A DNA stretch of 22,770 bases, from the NCBI GenBank assembly GCA_964482605.1, contig CAYZYS010000019.1, positions 1-22,770 on the forward strand, given 5' to 3'. Positions 13,055 through 20,682 of the stretch are shown in pieces. The stretch is from Bacteroides_F sp964482605 (GTDB lineage: Bacteria > Bacillota > Clostridia > Lachnospirales > Lachnospiraceae). Below the pieces are notes generated by a model, which was not told where the DNA came from, searched no databases, and saw only the letters and a program-made list of their open reading frames with translations. Each line of letters begins with the position of its first letter. Within the stretch, counting starts at the first letter, position 1. Made by a program: the position numbers and the translations under genes.

Positions 13055-14610
13055 TCAATCCATGCCTTTCGTATGTAGGTTCCCTTGTAAAGCACCTTTG
13101 CATACCTTTTTTCATCAAGCCTGCAGCGAATGCCGTTATACTTGGTGGTCACTCCGTCCTGCTCCTCTTCCTCCGTCCACATGCCATATGCATCAGGGTT
13201 ACGGCTGTCATGCATTTCCTTGAGGTACTCGGAAAGCTTGAGCCTGTCATCCCTTGTAAAGTCCGTCACCAGCGTGCCAAATATGACGGGGTCCATCTGG
13301 AACCTGAAGAAGAACGCCCTCCACTGGGCAGAAAGTCTCTGCATCTTCAGTGCAATGGTGTGGTCAAGCTCCTTGCGCAAACCAAAAAACTGCTTCTCCA
13401 TCACCGACAAAAGCCCTTTTTTCTCCTGCATCTGGTTTTCCAGCGCCTCCATCTGCTGCCTTATCTTTGAACAGTTCTCCTCAGCCCAGTCACGGTCACG
13501 GCTGGTTTTTGTGACATCAGCATAATACTGCTTAATCTCATCCCTCGTCTTAACCGAAAGCCTTTCATCATACTGGCGTCTCTCGGATTCCAGCTTCCTG
13601 AACGCCTTCCTCGCAGTGTCACGCTCCCTGGCTGCGGCAAGGTACTGCTCATTGAGCTTGTCAAGCTGTCCCTGCAGCTTTTTCAGCTCCGCCCTTGCGT
13701 CCTTAATCCGTTTCCCGAACTCGTCACGCCTTGTGATGGCAAGCCTGAATTCCTGCTCCTCTGCCAGCGCATCCTTCTGGCTTCCCGCAATGTAATCCGG
13801 CAGTATGTCCCTCCTGACGGTAAATGCCTTTGGATACTGCACAAGCGACATCCATACGTAATCCGCAAAAAATGTCCTCGACATTGGATTCAGCTTCATT
13901 GTCAGCTCGTATATGACACTACTCCTGAGCGAAAGAATGTCAAAGCATTCAAAGCCCATCGCCTTCACCAGCATTGTCAGCTTCTCCGTGCCATTTTCCG
14001 TGCGCAATGTCCTGCCAAAGCCCGTACCTGAAAATTCCTGCGGCTTAATCTGGCTGGCAAGTCCCCTCATCAGGTTGATTGACAGTCCATTAAGCCCCGC
14101 CTGCAGCCTCTGGTCCTGAACCCTTGCCTCTGTCGCCGTCTGCGACACAAGAAGCCTGTGAAGCCGTGCGATGAGCCTTTCCTGGTACTTCTCCCTGACC
14201 TGCTCCGCAAGATTGGCAACAGTCATTCCATCATTCAAAAGAAATGTCTTGGCGGCCTCCCTGATAATCCACACGGAAAGGCTGTCACCATCCATCACCT
14301 CCGGAACAACGCCCGGATTTAAGTCCCTGCATTTTACATATAATTCATTGCGAAGCCTTGACTCAAGCTCCGCCCTTGACAACGACTTCATCTGGTCAAG
14401 CTGCCCGTCAATCTTGTCCTTCACAGTCACGACCCGATAATCAAGGCGCTCATTATTCACCACGGATTTCGCCCAGCTTGCCAGCCTGCCCACAACCCTG
14501 TTGCCAGTCTCAGACACGGCATTGGTCAGTGACACGCACCGCATTATGGCAATCTCGCGCCTTAATTCGCCATCCTCAATCAATCCCATTAAATCAAACA
14601 GATTTGGCAT
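13051..14610 (-). CDS. Coiled-coil protein of unknown function upstream of folC
   Basis: A 519-residue, soluble-looking protein that I do not recognise. The N-terminal ~280 residues are mainly alpha-helical (LSRAELESRLRNELYVKC at 78-94; LRSSVIYELTMKLNPMSRTF at 228-247). Residues about 284-420 are a charged coiled coil rich in Lys, Glu, Arg and Gln, and the C-terminal ~90 residues form a second globular part ending KRYAKVLYKGTYIRKAWIE. There is no signal peptide, membrane helix or nucleotide-binding loop. The ATG at 14610 follows AGAGG by eight bases; an in-frame GTG nine bases earlier is less likely. The 4-base overlap with folC ties their expression. A 7-bp hairpin lies in its leader (14632-14652). 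Confidence 0.8.
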   Translation of the reverse strand: MPNLFDLMGLIEDGELRREIAIMRCVSLTNAVSETGNRVVGRLASWAKSVVNNERLDYRVVTVKDKIDGQLDQMKSLSRAELESRLRNELYVKCRDLNPGVVPEVMDGDSLSVWIIREAAKTFLLNDGMTVANLAEQVREKYQERLIARLHRLLVSQTATEARVQDQRLQAGLNGLSINLMRGLASQIKPQEFSGTGFGRTLRTENGTEKLTMLVKAMGFECFDILSLRSSVIYELTMKLNPMSRTFFADYVWMSLVQYPKAFTVRRDILPDYIAGSQKDALAEEQEFRLAITRRDEFGKRIKDARAELKKLQGQLDKLNEQYLAAARERDTARKAFRKLESERRQYDERLSVKTRDEIKQYYADVTKTSRDRDWAEENCSKIRQQMEALENQMQEKKGLLSVMEKQFFGLRKELDHTIALKMQRLSAQWRAFFFRFQMDPVIFGTLVTDFTRDDRLKLSEYLKEMHDSRNPDAYGMWTEEEEQDGVTTKYNGIRCRLDEKRYAKVLYKGTYIRKAWIE

Positions 14611-14631
14611 ATGCCCCACCTCTTAATCTTT

Positions 14632-14652
14632 GCATGGGCCAGTTCCCCATGC
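14632..14652 (-). other. Leader hairpin upstream of the coiled-coil gene
   Basis: GCATGGG (14632-14638) and CCCATGC (14646-14652) form a perfect 7-bp stem with a 7-base loop. It ends about 10 bases before the ribosome site. No T-run follows, so it may be an operator or a leader structure rather than a terminator. Confidence 0.45.
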
Positions 14653-14717
14653 GGACTGCATCGTTTCTGTCTATTTCGGCATTAATCCCGCCTGACATTA
14701 CCCTGCGGCAGATTAAT

Positions 14718-14754
14718 TGAAAAAGACCTTTCGGCACAATGGCCACGAAAGGTC
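14718..14754 (-). terminator. Intrinsic terminator of tRNA-Leu
   Basis: Minus strand GACCTTTCG (14746-14754) and CGAAAGGTC (14725-14733) form a perfect 9-bp stem around a 12-base loop, followed by TTTTTC. It begins 6 bases after the tRNA 3' end. It is also the first terminator after the sulfate operon. Confidence 0.92.
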
Positions 14755-14760
14755 ACGCAA

Positions 14761-14842
14761 TGCGGAATGAGGGACTTGAACCCTCACGTCTTGCGACACA
14801 AGAACCTAAATCTTGCATGTCTGCCAATTCCATCAATTCCGC
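14761..14842 (-). tRNA. tRNA-Leu (anticodon UAG)
   Basis: The acceptor GCGGAAT pairs with ATTCCGC. The D-arm, the anticodon stem CAAGA/TCTTG around TTTAGGT (anticodon UAG), a long class II variable arm (GTCGCAAGAC region) and a T-arm with GGTTCAAGTCC are all visible. The 3' CCA is not encoded; the discriminator A at 14761 is followed directly by TTGCG. Confidence 0.96.
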
Positions 14843-14852
14843 ATACCCCGAC

Positions 14853-14882
14853 ATTATAGCATTGGGGCAGTTTAATTGTCAA
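14853..14882 (-). promoter_or_regulatory. Consensus sigma-A promoter for tRNA-Leu
   Basis: Minus strand TTGACA, 18-base spacer, TATAAT at 14853-14858: both hexamers are perfect. The expected start site is only about 4 bases before the mature tRNA 5' end. Confidence 0.9.
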
Positions 14883-14888
14883 TAAAGC

Positions 14889-15959
14889 TCAAATATAATA
14901 CTCCGTCACATTTGCCTCGTCCACAGGCGAGCAGCTGTTTCTCGCCATCAGGTTGCCCTCAATCTCAAGGCGCACAACATTCCCATGTCCGCCCTTAATC
15001 CTGTCAAGGAGCAGGTCAACGGTGAAGCGCCCCATGTCACCCTTGGGAAGGTTCACGGTGGTGAGCATTGGCCTTGAAAGCTCGCTGTCCCTGATGTTGT
15101 CGCTGGATATTACCGACGGGATGTAATAGCGGTTCCTGTAATGGTTCAGGCACTTCAGCATCCCGATTGCCGTGATGTCATTGGCACAGTAAAATGCCGT
15201 TGGCCTGTCATACCATCCAAGCACCTTCTCCATTACCCTGTAGCCTTCAGTCTCCGTCTGCCTTATGTTGAAAATATACTCAGGCACCAGCTCGCACCTG
15301 TTCTTGTTCATGGTGTCAACATAGCCTGAATACCTTGCCTCATTGTCAACCTCGCCGACATAGGCAATGCTTTTGTGTCCAAGCCCCATGAGATGCCCAA
15401 CAGCCATTGATGCAATCTTGTAGCCGTCACACAGCACCTCGTCAACCTCATAATTGGTGGAATTGCGGTTCACAGACACTATGTTGTGGAACTTCTCCTT
15501 CATGCGCCTCAGCACGTCACGGTTGCACCTGCCGATTATAATTAACCCTTCTGCATCCTCGTCACCCTCGCTCATGTCGTTCACAAGCTGCATTGCCCTG
15601 TCCCTGTCAGCCTTGCGGTCACTTGAAAATGCGGAGTAATACCACACATTACACAGCATGCACATATTTTTATGCAGTTCCGACTCTATCACACCGAGGA
15701 GCTCCGTGTAAAACGGGTCGGCATTGGCACCATCGGACCTTGTCATGAGCACGTTAATCCTATATGTCCTTGTGTCCGGGGCAACTCCCCTTTTTAAGTT
15801 CCTGGCTGCTTCATTTGGCACATAGTTGATTTCCTGCGCCGCCTTCCAGATTCTCTTTCGCATCTGTTCGTCCCGACACTTGTAATCAGGGTCGCTAAGC
15901 ACCCTGGACACAGTTGCCACGGATGTCCCCGCCATCTTGGCAATCAATTTTATGGACAT
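14889..15959 (-). CDS. LacI family transcriptional regulator
   Basis: A 356-residue repressor-type protein. The N-terminal helix-turn-helix (IKLIAKMAGTSVATVSRVLS, 3-22) and hinge helix (YVPNEAARNLKRG, about 46-58) are typical, followed by a periplasmic-binding-protein-like effector domain (for example GLIIIGRCN, GHKSIAYVG, AFYCANDITAIGMLKCL, VISSDNI). The effector cannot be deduced; most family members bind sugars. The ATG at 15959 is 2 bases after the cysN stop and is favoured over a GTG at 15971 inside cysN. As the last gene of the sulfate operon it probably regulates this operon or links sulfur supply to another signal. No terminator separates it from the tRNA-Leu promoter. Confidence 0.93.
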   Translation of the reverse strand: MSIKLIAKMAGTSVATVSRVLSDPDYKCRDEQMRKRIWKAAQEINYVPNEAARNLKRGVAPDTRTYRINVLMTRSDGANADPFYTELLGVIESELHKNMCMLCNVWYYSAFSSDRKADRDRAMQLVNDMSEGDEDAEGLIIIGRCNRDVLRRMKEKFHNIVSVNRNSTNYEVDEVLCDGYKIASMAVGHLMGLGHKSIAYVGEVDNEARYSGYVDTMNKNRCELVPEYIFNIRQTETEGYRVMEKVLGWYDRPTAFYCANDITAIGMLKCLNHYRNRYYIPSVISSDNIRDSELSRPMLTTVNLPKGDMGRFTVDLLLDRIKGGHGNVVRLEIEGNLMARNSCSPVDEANVTEYYI

Positions 15960-15961
15960 GC

Positions 15962-17659
15962 CTAACTCCACACCTCGTCACGGAATACAATCTTCCTATA
16001 AGTTTCAAATTTCACCCACTTGTTGAAGAACTCGCTCGTTATGTTATCATTCAGCGCTGACAGCTCACCCTTGAACTCATCAAGCTCCTTCTGTGATGAC
16101 ACACGAACCTCAAAGCCCCTTCCGTTAATCACAGGCAGCCCGCCATATGTGTAGTCAGACAGCCTCATGATGGTTGCAACCCTGCGCTCCCTTATCTGCA
16201 CTGCAACCTTGTCACGCAGCACCACAACGTCAAAGGAATCAGGATATGCATAGCTGTCACCCGACACTGGTATCTCATCACCAATTGTGTATGTCTGTCC
16301 CTGGTTTCTCACCTTGCTGACCGACATGCTGTCAAGGTTATAGTAATATTCCTCAAATATGTCACCATTTGCCTTAAGGCTTCCCTGCACAAATGCCGCC
16401 TTCACGTCCTTGCCCTGGTCAACGCTCGACTTGGACACAACGCCGCATGCGCTTGTCATGTTGGTTACACGGTCTATGAGGATAAGCTCGCCAAGTGTCT
16501 TGTGCCTTGTAAACTCGTCAAGCACAATCGCTTCCTGAAGCACCAGGTCGCACACGGCAATCTCATTTTTCTTAAGCGCACCCGCAGGTATGAACTCACC
16601 CGTATTGACATCAATCTTGTACTGTATTTCCTTAAGCACCGCAGGAATCTGCTTTGTGCCAAGCTTAACAAGGTAGTCATTGCCTGGTATCAGCTCGTTG
16701 TCATCCATCCAAAGTATTGTTGCGGAAAATGACTTGCTAAGCGGAAGCGTGGTTCCACTGGCGAGGACACAGCCGCGGGACACGTCAACCTCCCTGTCAA
16801 GCTGTATGGTCACAGGCTGCCCCATGAAGCACTCATCCGATTCCCTGTCCCCCACAAGAATGCTCTTTACATTGGCATGCTCATTGCTTGGCAGAGAAAC
16901 AAGCTGGTCGCCAACCTTAAGGCTCCCTGACTCAACCTGTCCCTGAAAGCCCCTGAAGGTATGGTCAGGACGGCACACACGCTGTACAGGCATGTAAAAG
17001 CCCTCCTCCTGCTTCTTTTCCGTAACGTCTATCTTCTCAAGGTACGGAAGGATTGCCTCACCCTTGTACCAAGGCAGCTTGTCGGACTTCTTCGTGACAT
17101 TGTCCCCTTCCGTTGCAGACACGGGGATAATGACAACGCTCTCAAGCTTAAGCTCCTCGGCAAGCTCATTTACCTGCTTCGTAATCTCTCCGAACCTCTC
17201 CTCTGAGTAGCCAACCAAATCCATTTTGTTCACGGCAAACACGAAATACTTGATTCCCATGAGGGAGCAAATCCTTGCGTGCCTTCTGGTCTGCACCAGA
17301 ACACCCTGCTTTGCGTCAATGAGGATTATGGCAAGGTCCGCAAATGAGGCACCAACGGCCATGTTCCTTGTATATTCCTCATGTCCCGGTGTATCCGCAA
17401 CGATGAAGCTCCTGTTGTCGGTTGTAAAGTAACGGTACGCCACGTCAATCGTGATTCCCTGCTCCCTCTCCGCCATGAGTCCGTCAAGGAGGAGAGAATA
17501 GTCAATCGCACCGCCCCTGCTTCCAACCTTGCTGTCAAGCTCCAGTGCCTTTTCCTGGTCCGCATAGAGAAGCTTCGCATCATATAAAATGTGTCCGATA
17601 AGTGTGGATTTACCGTCATCCACGCTGCCGCATGTGATAAATTTCAACAAACTACGCAT
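15962..17659 (-). CDS. cysN: Sulfate adenylyltransferase subunit 1 (GTPase) with C-terminal extension
   Basis: A 565-residue protein. With CysD it makes adenosine 5'-phosphosulfate (APS) from sulfate and ATP, driven by GTP hydrolysis. G1 GSVDDGKST (11-19), the switch I Thr in REQGITIDVAYRYF (65-78), G3 DTPGHEEYTRNM (89-100) and G4 NKMDLVG (144-150) are intact, and EF-Tu-like domains 2 and 3 follow to about residue 408 (ending IDRVTNMTSACGVV). Residues about 410-565 are an extra segment of unknown function; it has no P-loop, so it is not the APS kinase found at this position in CysNC fusions. The ATG at 17659 lies 1 base after the cysD stop. Confidence 0.95.
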   Translation of the reverse strand: MRSLLKFITCGSVDDGKSTLIGHILYDAKLLYADQEKALELDSKVGSRGGAIDYSLLLDGLMAEREQGITIDVAYRYFTTDNRSFIVADTPGHEEYTRNMAVGASFADLAIILIDAKQGVLVQTRRHARICSLMGIKYFVFAVNKMDLVGYSEERFGEITKQVNELAEELKLESVVIIPVSATEGDNVTKKSDKLPWYKGEAILPYLEKIDVTEKKQEEGFYMPVQRVCRPDHTFRGFQGQVESGSLKVGDQLVSLPSNEHANVKSILVGDRESDECFMGQPVTIQLDREVDVSRGCVLASGTTLPLSKSFSATILWMDDNELIPGNDYLVKLGTKQIPAVLKEIQYKIDVNTGEFIPAGALKKNEIAVCDLVLQEAIVLDEFTRHKTLGELILIDRVTNMTSACGVVSKSSVDQGKDVKAAFVQGSLKANGDIFEEYYYNLDSMSVSKVRNQGQTYTIGDEIPVSGDSYAYPDSFDVVVLRDKVAVQIRERRVATIMRLSDYTYGGLPVINGRGFEVRVSSQKELDEFKGELSALNDNITSEFFNKWVKFETYRKIVFRDEVWS

Positions 17660-17660
17660 T

Positions 17661-18560
17661 CTAAAAGTACCCCTCTCTCTTTCTTCTTTCCATGCTTCCT
17701 GCCGCCTCATTGTCAATAACGCGGGTCGTCCTCTCGGATGATACGGCACTTAAGGTCTCATCAATAATCTCGTCCAGTGTGGTTGCCGTGGACTCTATGC
17801 CGCCTGTAAGAGGGTAGCAGCCAAGGGTTCTGAACCTGACGCTCTTGTGAAGCACCTCCTCACCCGGATTAAGCCTCATCCTGTCATCATCCACCATTAT
17901 GTACATGCCGTCCCTGTACACTACAGGCCTTACGGCTGCGTAATACAAAGGCACGATGTCGATGTTCTCCCTCTTGATGTACTGCCAGATGTCTGTTTCA
18001 GTCCAGTTGGAGATAGGGAATACCCTTATGCTCTCACCCTTGTTAATCTTGGAATTGTACAGCTTCCACATCTCAGGACGCTGGTTCTTCGGGTCCCATG
18101 CATGATTTTCATTACGGAAGGAGAATATCCTTTCCTTGGCACGGGATTTTTCCTCATCCCTTCTTCCGCCGCCAAATGCAGCCGTGAAGCCGTATTTGTT
18201 GAGTGCCTGCTTCAGCGCCTGCGTCTTCATGATGTCAGTATACGCTGAACCGTGGTCAAACGGGTTAATCCCCTTCTTCACGCCATCCTCGTTAATGTAC
18301 TCAAGCATGGTGATTCCAAGCTTCTTTGCCGTTTCATCCCTGAACTTAATCATTTCCTTGAACTTCCATGTGGTATTCACATGGAGAAATGGAAATGGCG
18401 GCTTCTCCGGGTAAAATGCCTTCATTGCCAGGTGCAGCATGACCGAGCTGTCCTTTCCTATGGAATAAAGCATTACCGGCTTCTCGCACTCTGCGGCAAC
18501 CTCACGGATGATGTATATGGCCTCAGCCTCCAGCGCATCCAAATGTGATAATTCTCCCAT
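17661..18560 (-). CDS. cysD: Sulfate adenylyltransferase subunit 2
   Basis: A 299-residue enzyme of the PAPS reductase/ATP pyrophosphatase fold that transfers AMP from ATP to sulfate, giving APS. The pyrophosphate-binding loop YSIGKDSSVMLHL is at about 31-43, followed by the family blocks FPFLHVNTTWKF, AAFGGGRRDEEKSRAKERIF, PISNWTETDIWQYI and VRFRTLGCYPLTG. The ATG at 18560 has GGAGGAG upstream; codons further 5' have no such site. It follows aprB by 44 bases, which hold a small GTCC/GGAC hairpin, and is coupled to cysN. Length is normal. Confidence 0.97.
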   Translation of the reverse strand: MGELSHLDALEAEAIYIIREVAAECEKPVMLYSIGKDSSVMLHLAMKAFYPEKPPFPFLHVNTTWKFKEMIKFRDETAKKLGITMLEYINEDGVKKGINPFDHGSAYTDIMKTQALKQALNKYGFTAAFGGGRRDEEKSRAKERIFSFRNENHAWDPKNQRPEMWKLYNSKINKGESIRVFPISNWTETDIWQYIKRENIDIVPLYYAAVRPVVYRDGMYIMVDDDRMRLNPGEEVLHKSVRFRTLGCYPLTGGIESTATTLDEIIDETLSAVSSERTTRVIDNEAAGSMERRKREGYF

Positions 18561-18604
18561 GTATCTCCTCCGTTCCGTCCGGTTGGACGTTAATGTCATA
18601 TTTG

Positions 18605-18919
18605 TTAATACTTATTGGACTCTTTCTTGTCAGTGACGATTGTCTCCACGCTTCCGTCCGTCTTCGCTATGTTCCAGTTGATGTACCTGTCATCAGCCCT
18701 GACGCTCATGTGGCTTCCCATGCCTCCAATGTCCGCCCCCAGGTAAAGCGCTATTGCATCAAACTTACATTCCTTGATGCAGGAGCAGCAGCCCCAGCAG
18801 TCCCTTGGGTACTTCATGAATGCCTTTCCGTCAGTGTCCTTCTTTATCAGGCTTCCCGGACATACCTCCATGCAGCTTCCGCAGCCAACACATTTGTTCC
18901 TGTCAATTGCTATGCTCAT
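18605..18919 (-). CDS. aprB: Adenylylsulfate reductase subunit beta (ferredoxin-like)
   Basis: A 104-residue protein carrying two [4Fe-4S] clusters: Cys10, Cys13, Cys16, Cys20 and Cys41, Cys44, Cys47, Cys51, with one additional Cys45. It passes electrons to AprA for reduction of APS to sulfite and AMP. The C-terminal part after the clusters is about 50 residues (ALYLGADIGGMGSHMSVRAD), shorter than the tail of AprB in dissimilatory sulfate reducers, which wraps around AprA. The ATG overlaps the end of aprA by 17 bases and is preceded by AGGAG inside aprA. Confidence 0.93.
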   Translation of the reverse strand: MSIAIDRNKCVGCGSCMEVCPGSLIKKDTDGKAFMKYPRDCWGCCSCIKECKFDAIALYLGADIGGMGSHMSVRADDRYINWNIAKTDGSVETIVTDKKESNKY

Positions 18920-20615
18920 ACCTGTCTCCTCTCATGACAAGGTCACGGAAGATAATCTCCGTCCTGCCGTCCACTGTCCTTGAGTTAACGTATTTCAGCC
19001 ACTCATCGCTCTTTTCAGGATAATCAAGGTTCTCGGCAAAGCTGTGCCACCTTGTCTCCTTCCTCGCCCTCAGGTGCTCAATCAGCACCAGGCATACCGT
19101 AAGCCTTTCCCTCAATTCGTAGGCAAACATGAGCTCGTGGGAATCCGCTGCGGCAATGTTGCCAGCAAGTACCTGTATCTGCTTAATCTTCTCCTCGGCA
19201 AGGTCAAGCTGCTTTTCGTTAAACTGGTAATGGCTTCCGATTCCGCCCGCATAGGTGTCCATAACCTTCTGCATTGCCTCCTCAAGCTCCTCAACAGTAT
19301 AGGTTGCAGTCTCATTTCCAAGGATTGCATTGTATTCCGAAAACTTGGCGTCAAATGCAGCATCACCAGCTTCAATGACATTTTGAACCGTGCTGCCTGC
19401 CGTCACATTATCCGCCTTCAACGCCTCAACCATTGCAAGCGCCGCAATCTCTCCCTCAACCATTGCCCCGGTGACGTACTTCTGTGGGCATCCACCTGCC
19501 ACGTCGCCTGCGGCATACAGCCCGCCAATGGTTGTCTGGCGGTTGATGTCAACCCAGTAGCCGCTTGCAGTGTGTCCGCCCACAACATACGGCTCCGTGC
19601 CCTCTATCTCAACATTCTGCTCACTTGGGTTCTTTCCTGACTCAATCCATTTAAGCGTCTGGCTCGGCGCCATGTTAAGGTATGCCTTTTTCAGGGAATC
19701 ATTCTGCTCGTCGCTTATGCCCTCAGTCCTCAAGTAACACGGACCCCTTCCCTCAAGGTTTTCCTTCACGGTTCCATAAACCCTCTGTGATGTGGTGATG
19801 CCGTACCTGCCCTCATACACCTCGCCAAGTGAATTGACCTGCCTTGCCCCAACACCCTGGGCAAGTGTCCCTGTCGGGGCTATGGTGTCCTTGCAGCGCA
19901 GTGCTATAAACCTCATCTCCATGGTTGTCATCTCCGCACCTGCATTGATTCCCATTGCATAGCCCGCACCCGTGTTAAATGGCGGATACCACATCTTATG
20001 CCTTGAGAAGCCCGGATTGTTCGGCTTGTAAAGTCCTGCCGCGCCTCCTGTTGCACACAGCACCTTCCTTGCATTAATCTCATAGGCAAAATCATCATCT
20101 ATGCCAAAGCCAAAAGCGCCCTTTATCACATTATCCTTCACAATGTAGTCCGTGATGTTGATTCTGTTGAGCACGGTCACATTGGAAAGCTTTTGCACTG
20201 CCCCGGCAAGAAGCGGCTTAATGTTCTCACCGTTAATCTTTATGTTGCGGTTGCCCCTTGCAACATATTTTCCATCCTTGTCCTTAAGGATTACAAGCCC
20301 CAGATCCTCCATGCGGTGCGTCACCCTGTTAAGCCCCTGTGACATGGAAAGCAGCAAATCCTCCCTCACTATGCCGTCGGCATCCTTGTTGGCGTAATCC
20401 ACGTAATCCTCCGGCGTCCTGCCGTCAACTATGTATGCGTTGATTGCATTGACGCCCGCCGCAAGGCAGCCGCTTCTCCTGATGTTTGCCTTTTCCGCAA
20501 TCACCACTGAATAATCCGAATTGTCAGCTATGGTAAGCGCCGCATAACAGCCTGCCGTGCCGCCGCCGATTATGAGGATGTCCGTGTCCAGCACCTTTTT
20601 CCCTTTTAATTTCAT
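18903..20615 (-). CDS. aprA: Adenylylsulfate reductase subunit alpha (FAD protein)
   Basis: A 570-residue FAD-binding protein of the fumarate reductase/AprA family. The dinucleotide-binding loop DILIIGGGTAGCYAAL is at about 11-26 and RRSGCLAAGVNAINAYI (46-62) is the AprA form of the FAD segment. Later blocks include ATGGAAGLYKPNNPG, NTGAGYAMGINAGAEMTTMEM and GGLYAAGDVAGGCPQKYVTG. It reduces APS to sulfite with AprB. The ATG at 20615 follows GGAGAAGGG; upstream ATGs at 20627 and 20672 lack a better site. It lies between the sulfate transporter ATPase and the activation genes, so it serves assimilation here: no other dissimilatory gene is in the window. Confidence 0.95.
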   Translation of the reverse strand: MKLKGKKVLDTDILIIGGGTAGCYAALTIADNSDYSVVIAEKANIRRSGCLAAGVNAINAYIVDGRTPEDYVDYANKDADGIVREDLLLSMSQGLNRVTHRMEDLGLVILKDKDGKYVARGNRNIKINGENIKPLLAGAVQKLSNVTVLNRINITDYIVKDNVIKGAFGFGIDDDFAYEINARKVLCATGGAAGLYKPNNPGFSRHKMWYPPFNTGAGYAMGINAGAEMTTMEMRFIALRCKDTIAPTGTLAQGVGARQVNSLGEVYEGRYGITTSQRVYGTVKENLEGRGPCYLRTEGISDEQNDSLKKAYLNMAPSQTLKWIESGKNPSEQNVEIEGTEPYVVGGHTASGYWVDINRQTTIGGLYAAGDVAGGCPQKYVTGAMVEGEIAALAMVEALKADNVTAGSTVQNVIEAGDAAFDAKFSEYNAILGNETATYTVEELEEAMQKVMDTYAGGIGSHYQFNEKQLDLAEEKIKQIQVLAGNIAAADSHELMFAYELRERLTVCLVLIEHLRARKETRWHSFAENLDYPEKSDEWLKYVNSRTVDGRTEIIFRDLVMRGDRYEHSN

Positions 20616-20682
20616 ACCCTTCTCCATTCCTGTATTTGATGTTCTCATGTCAGCCGCATTCACATGCCGCATATGTCAAAAA

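Noticed and set aside
14655..14720. Promoter for the coiled-coil gene (TTTTCA, 17 bases, TAATGT)
   Set aside because: Only half of the bases in each hexamer match the sigma-A consensus, too weak to list as a feature.
15962..16435. APS kinase (CysC) domain fused to CysN
   Set aside because: No P-loop (GxxGxGKS/T) or other CysC motif occurs in the C-terminal segment.
17660..17749. Thirty extra N-terminal codons for cysN
   Set aside because: They would overlap the end of cysD, lack family similarity and precede the normal MRSLLKFITCGSVDDGKST start, which follows the cysD stop by one base.
19044..19640. Plus-strand reading frame of 198 codons
   Set aside because: It is antisense to aprA, which is unambiguous; composition shows no protein-like pattern.
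18903..20615. L-aspartate oxidase, succinate dehydrogenase or fumarate reductase flavoprotein
   Set aside because: The FAD-region sequence RRSGCLAAGVNAINAY, the adjacent AprB ferredoxin and cysDN genes identify AprA.
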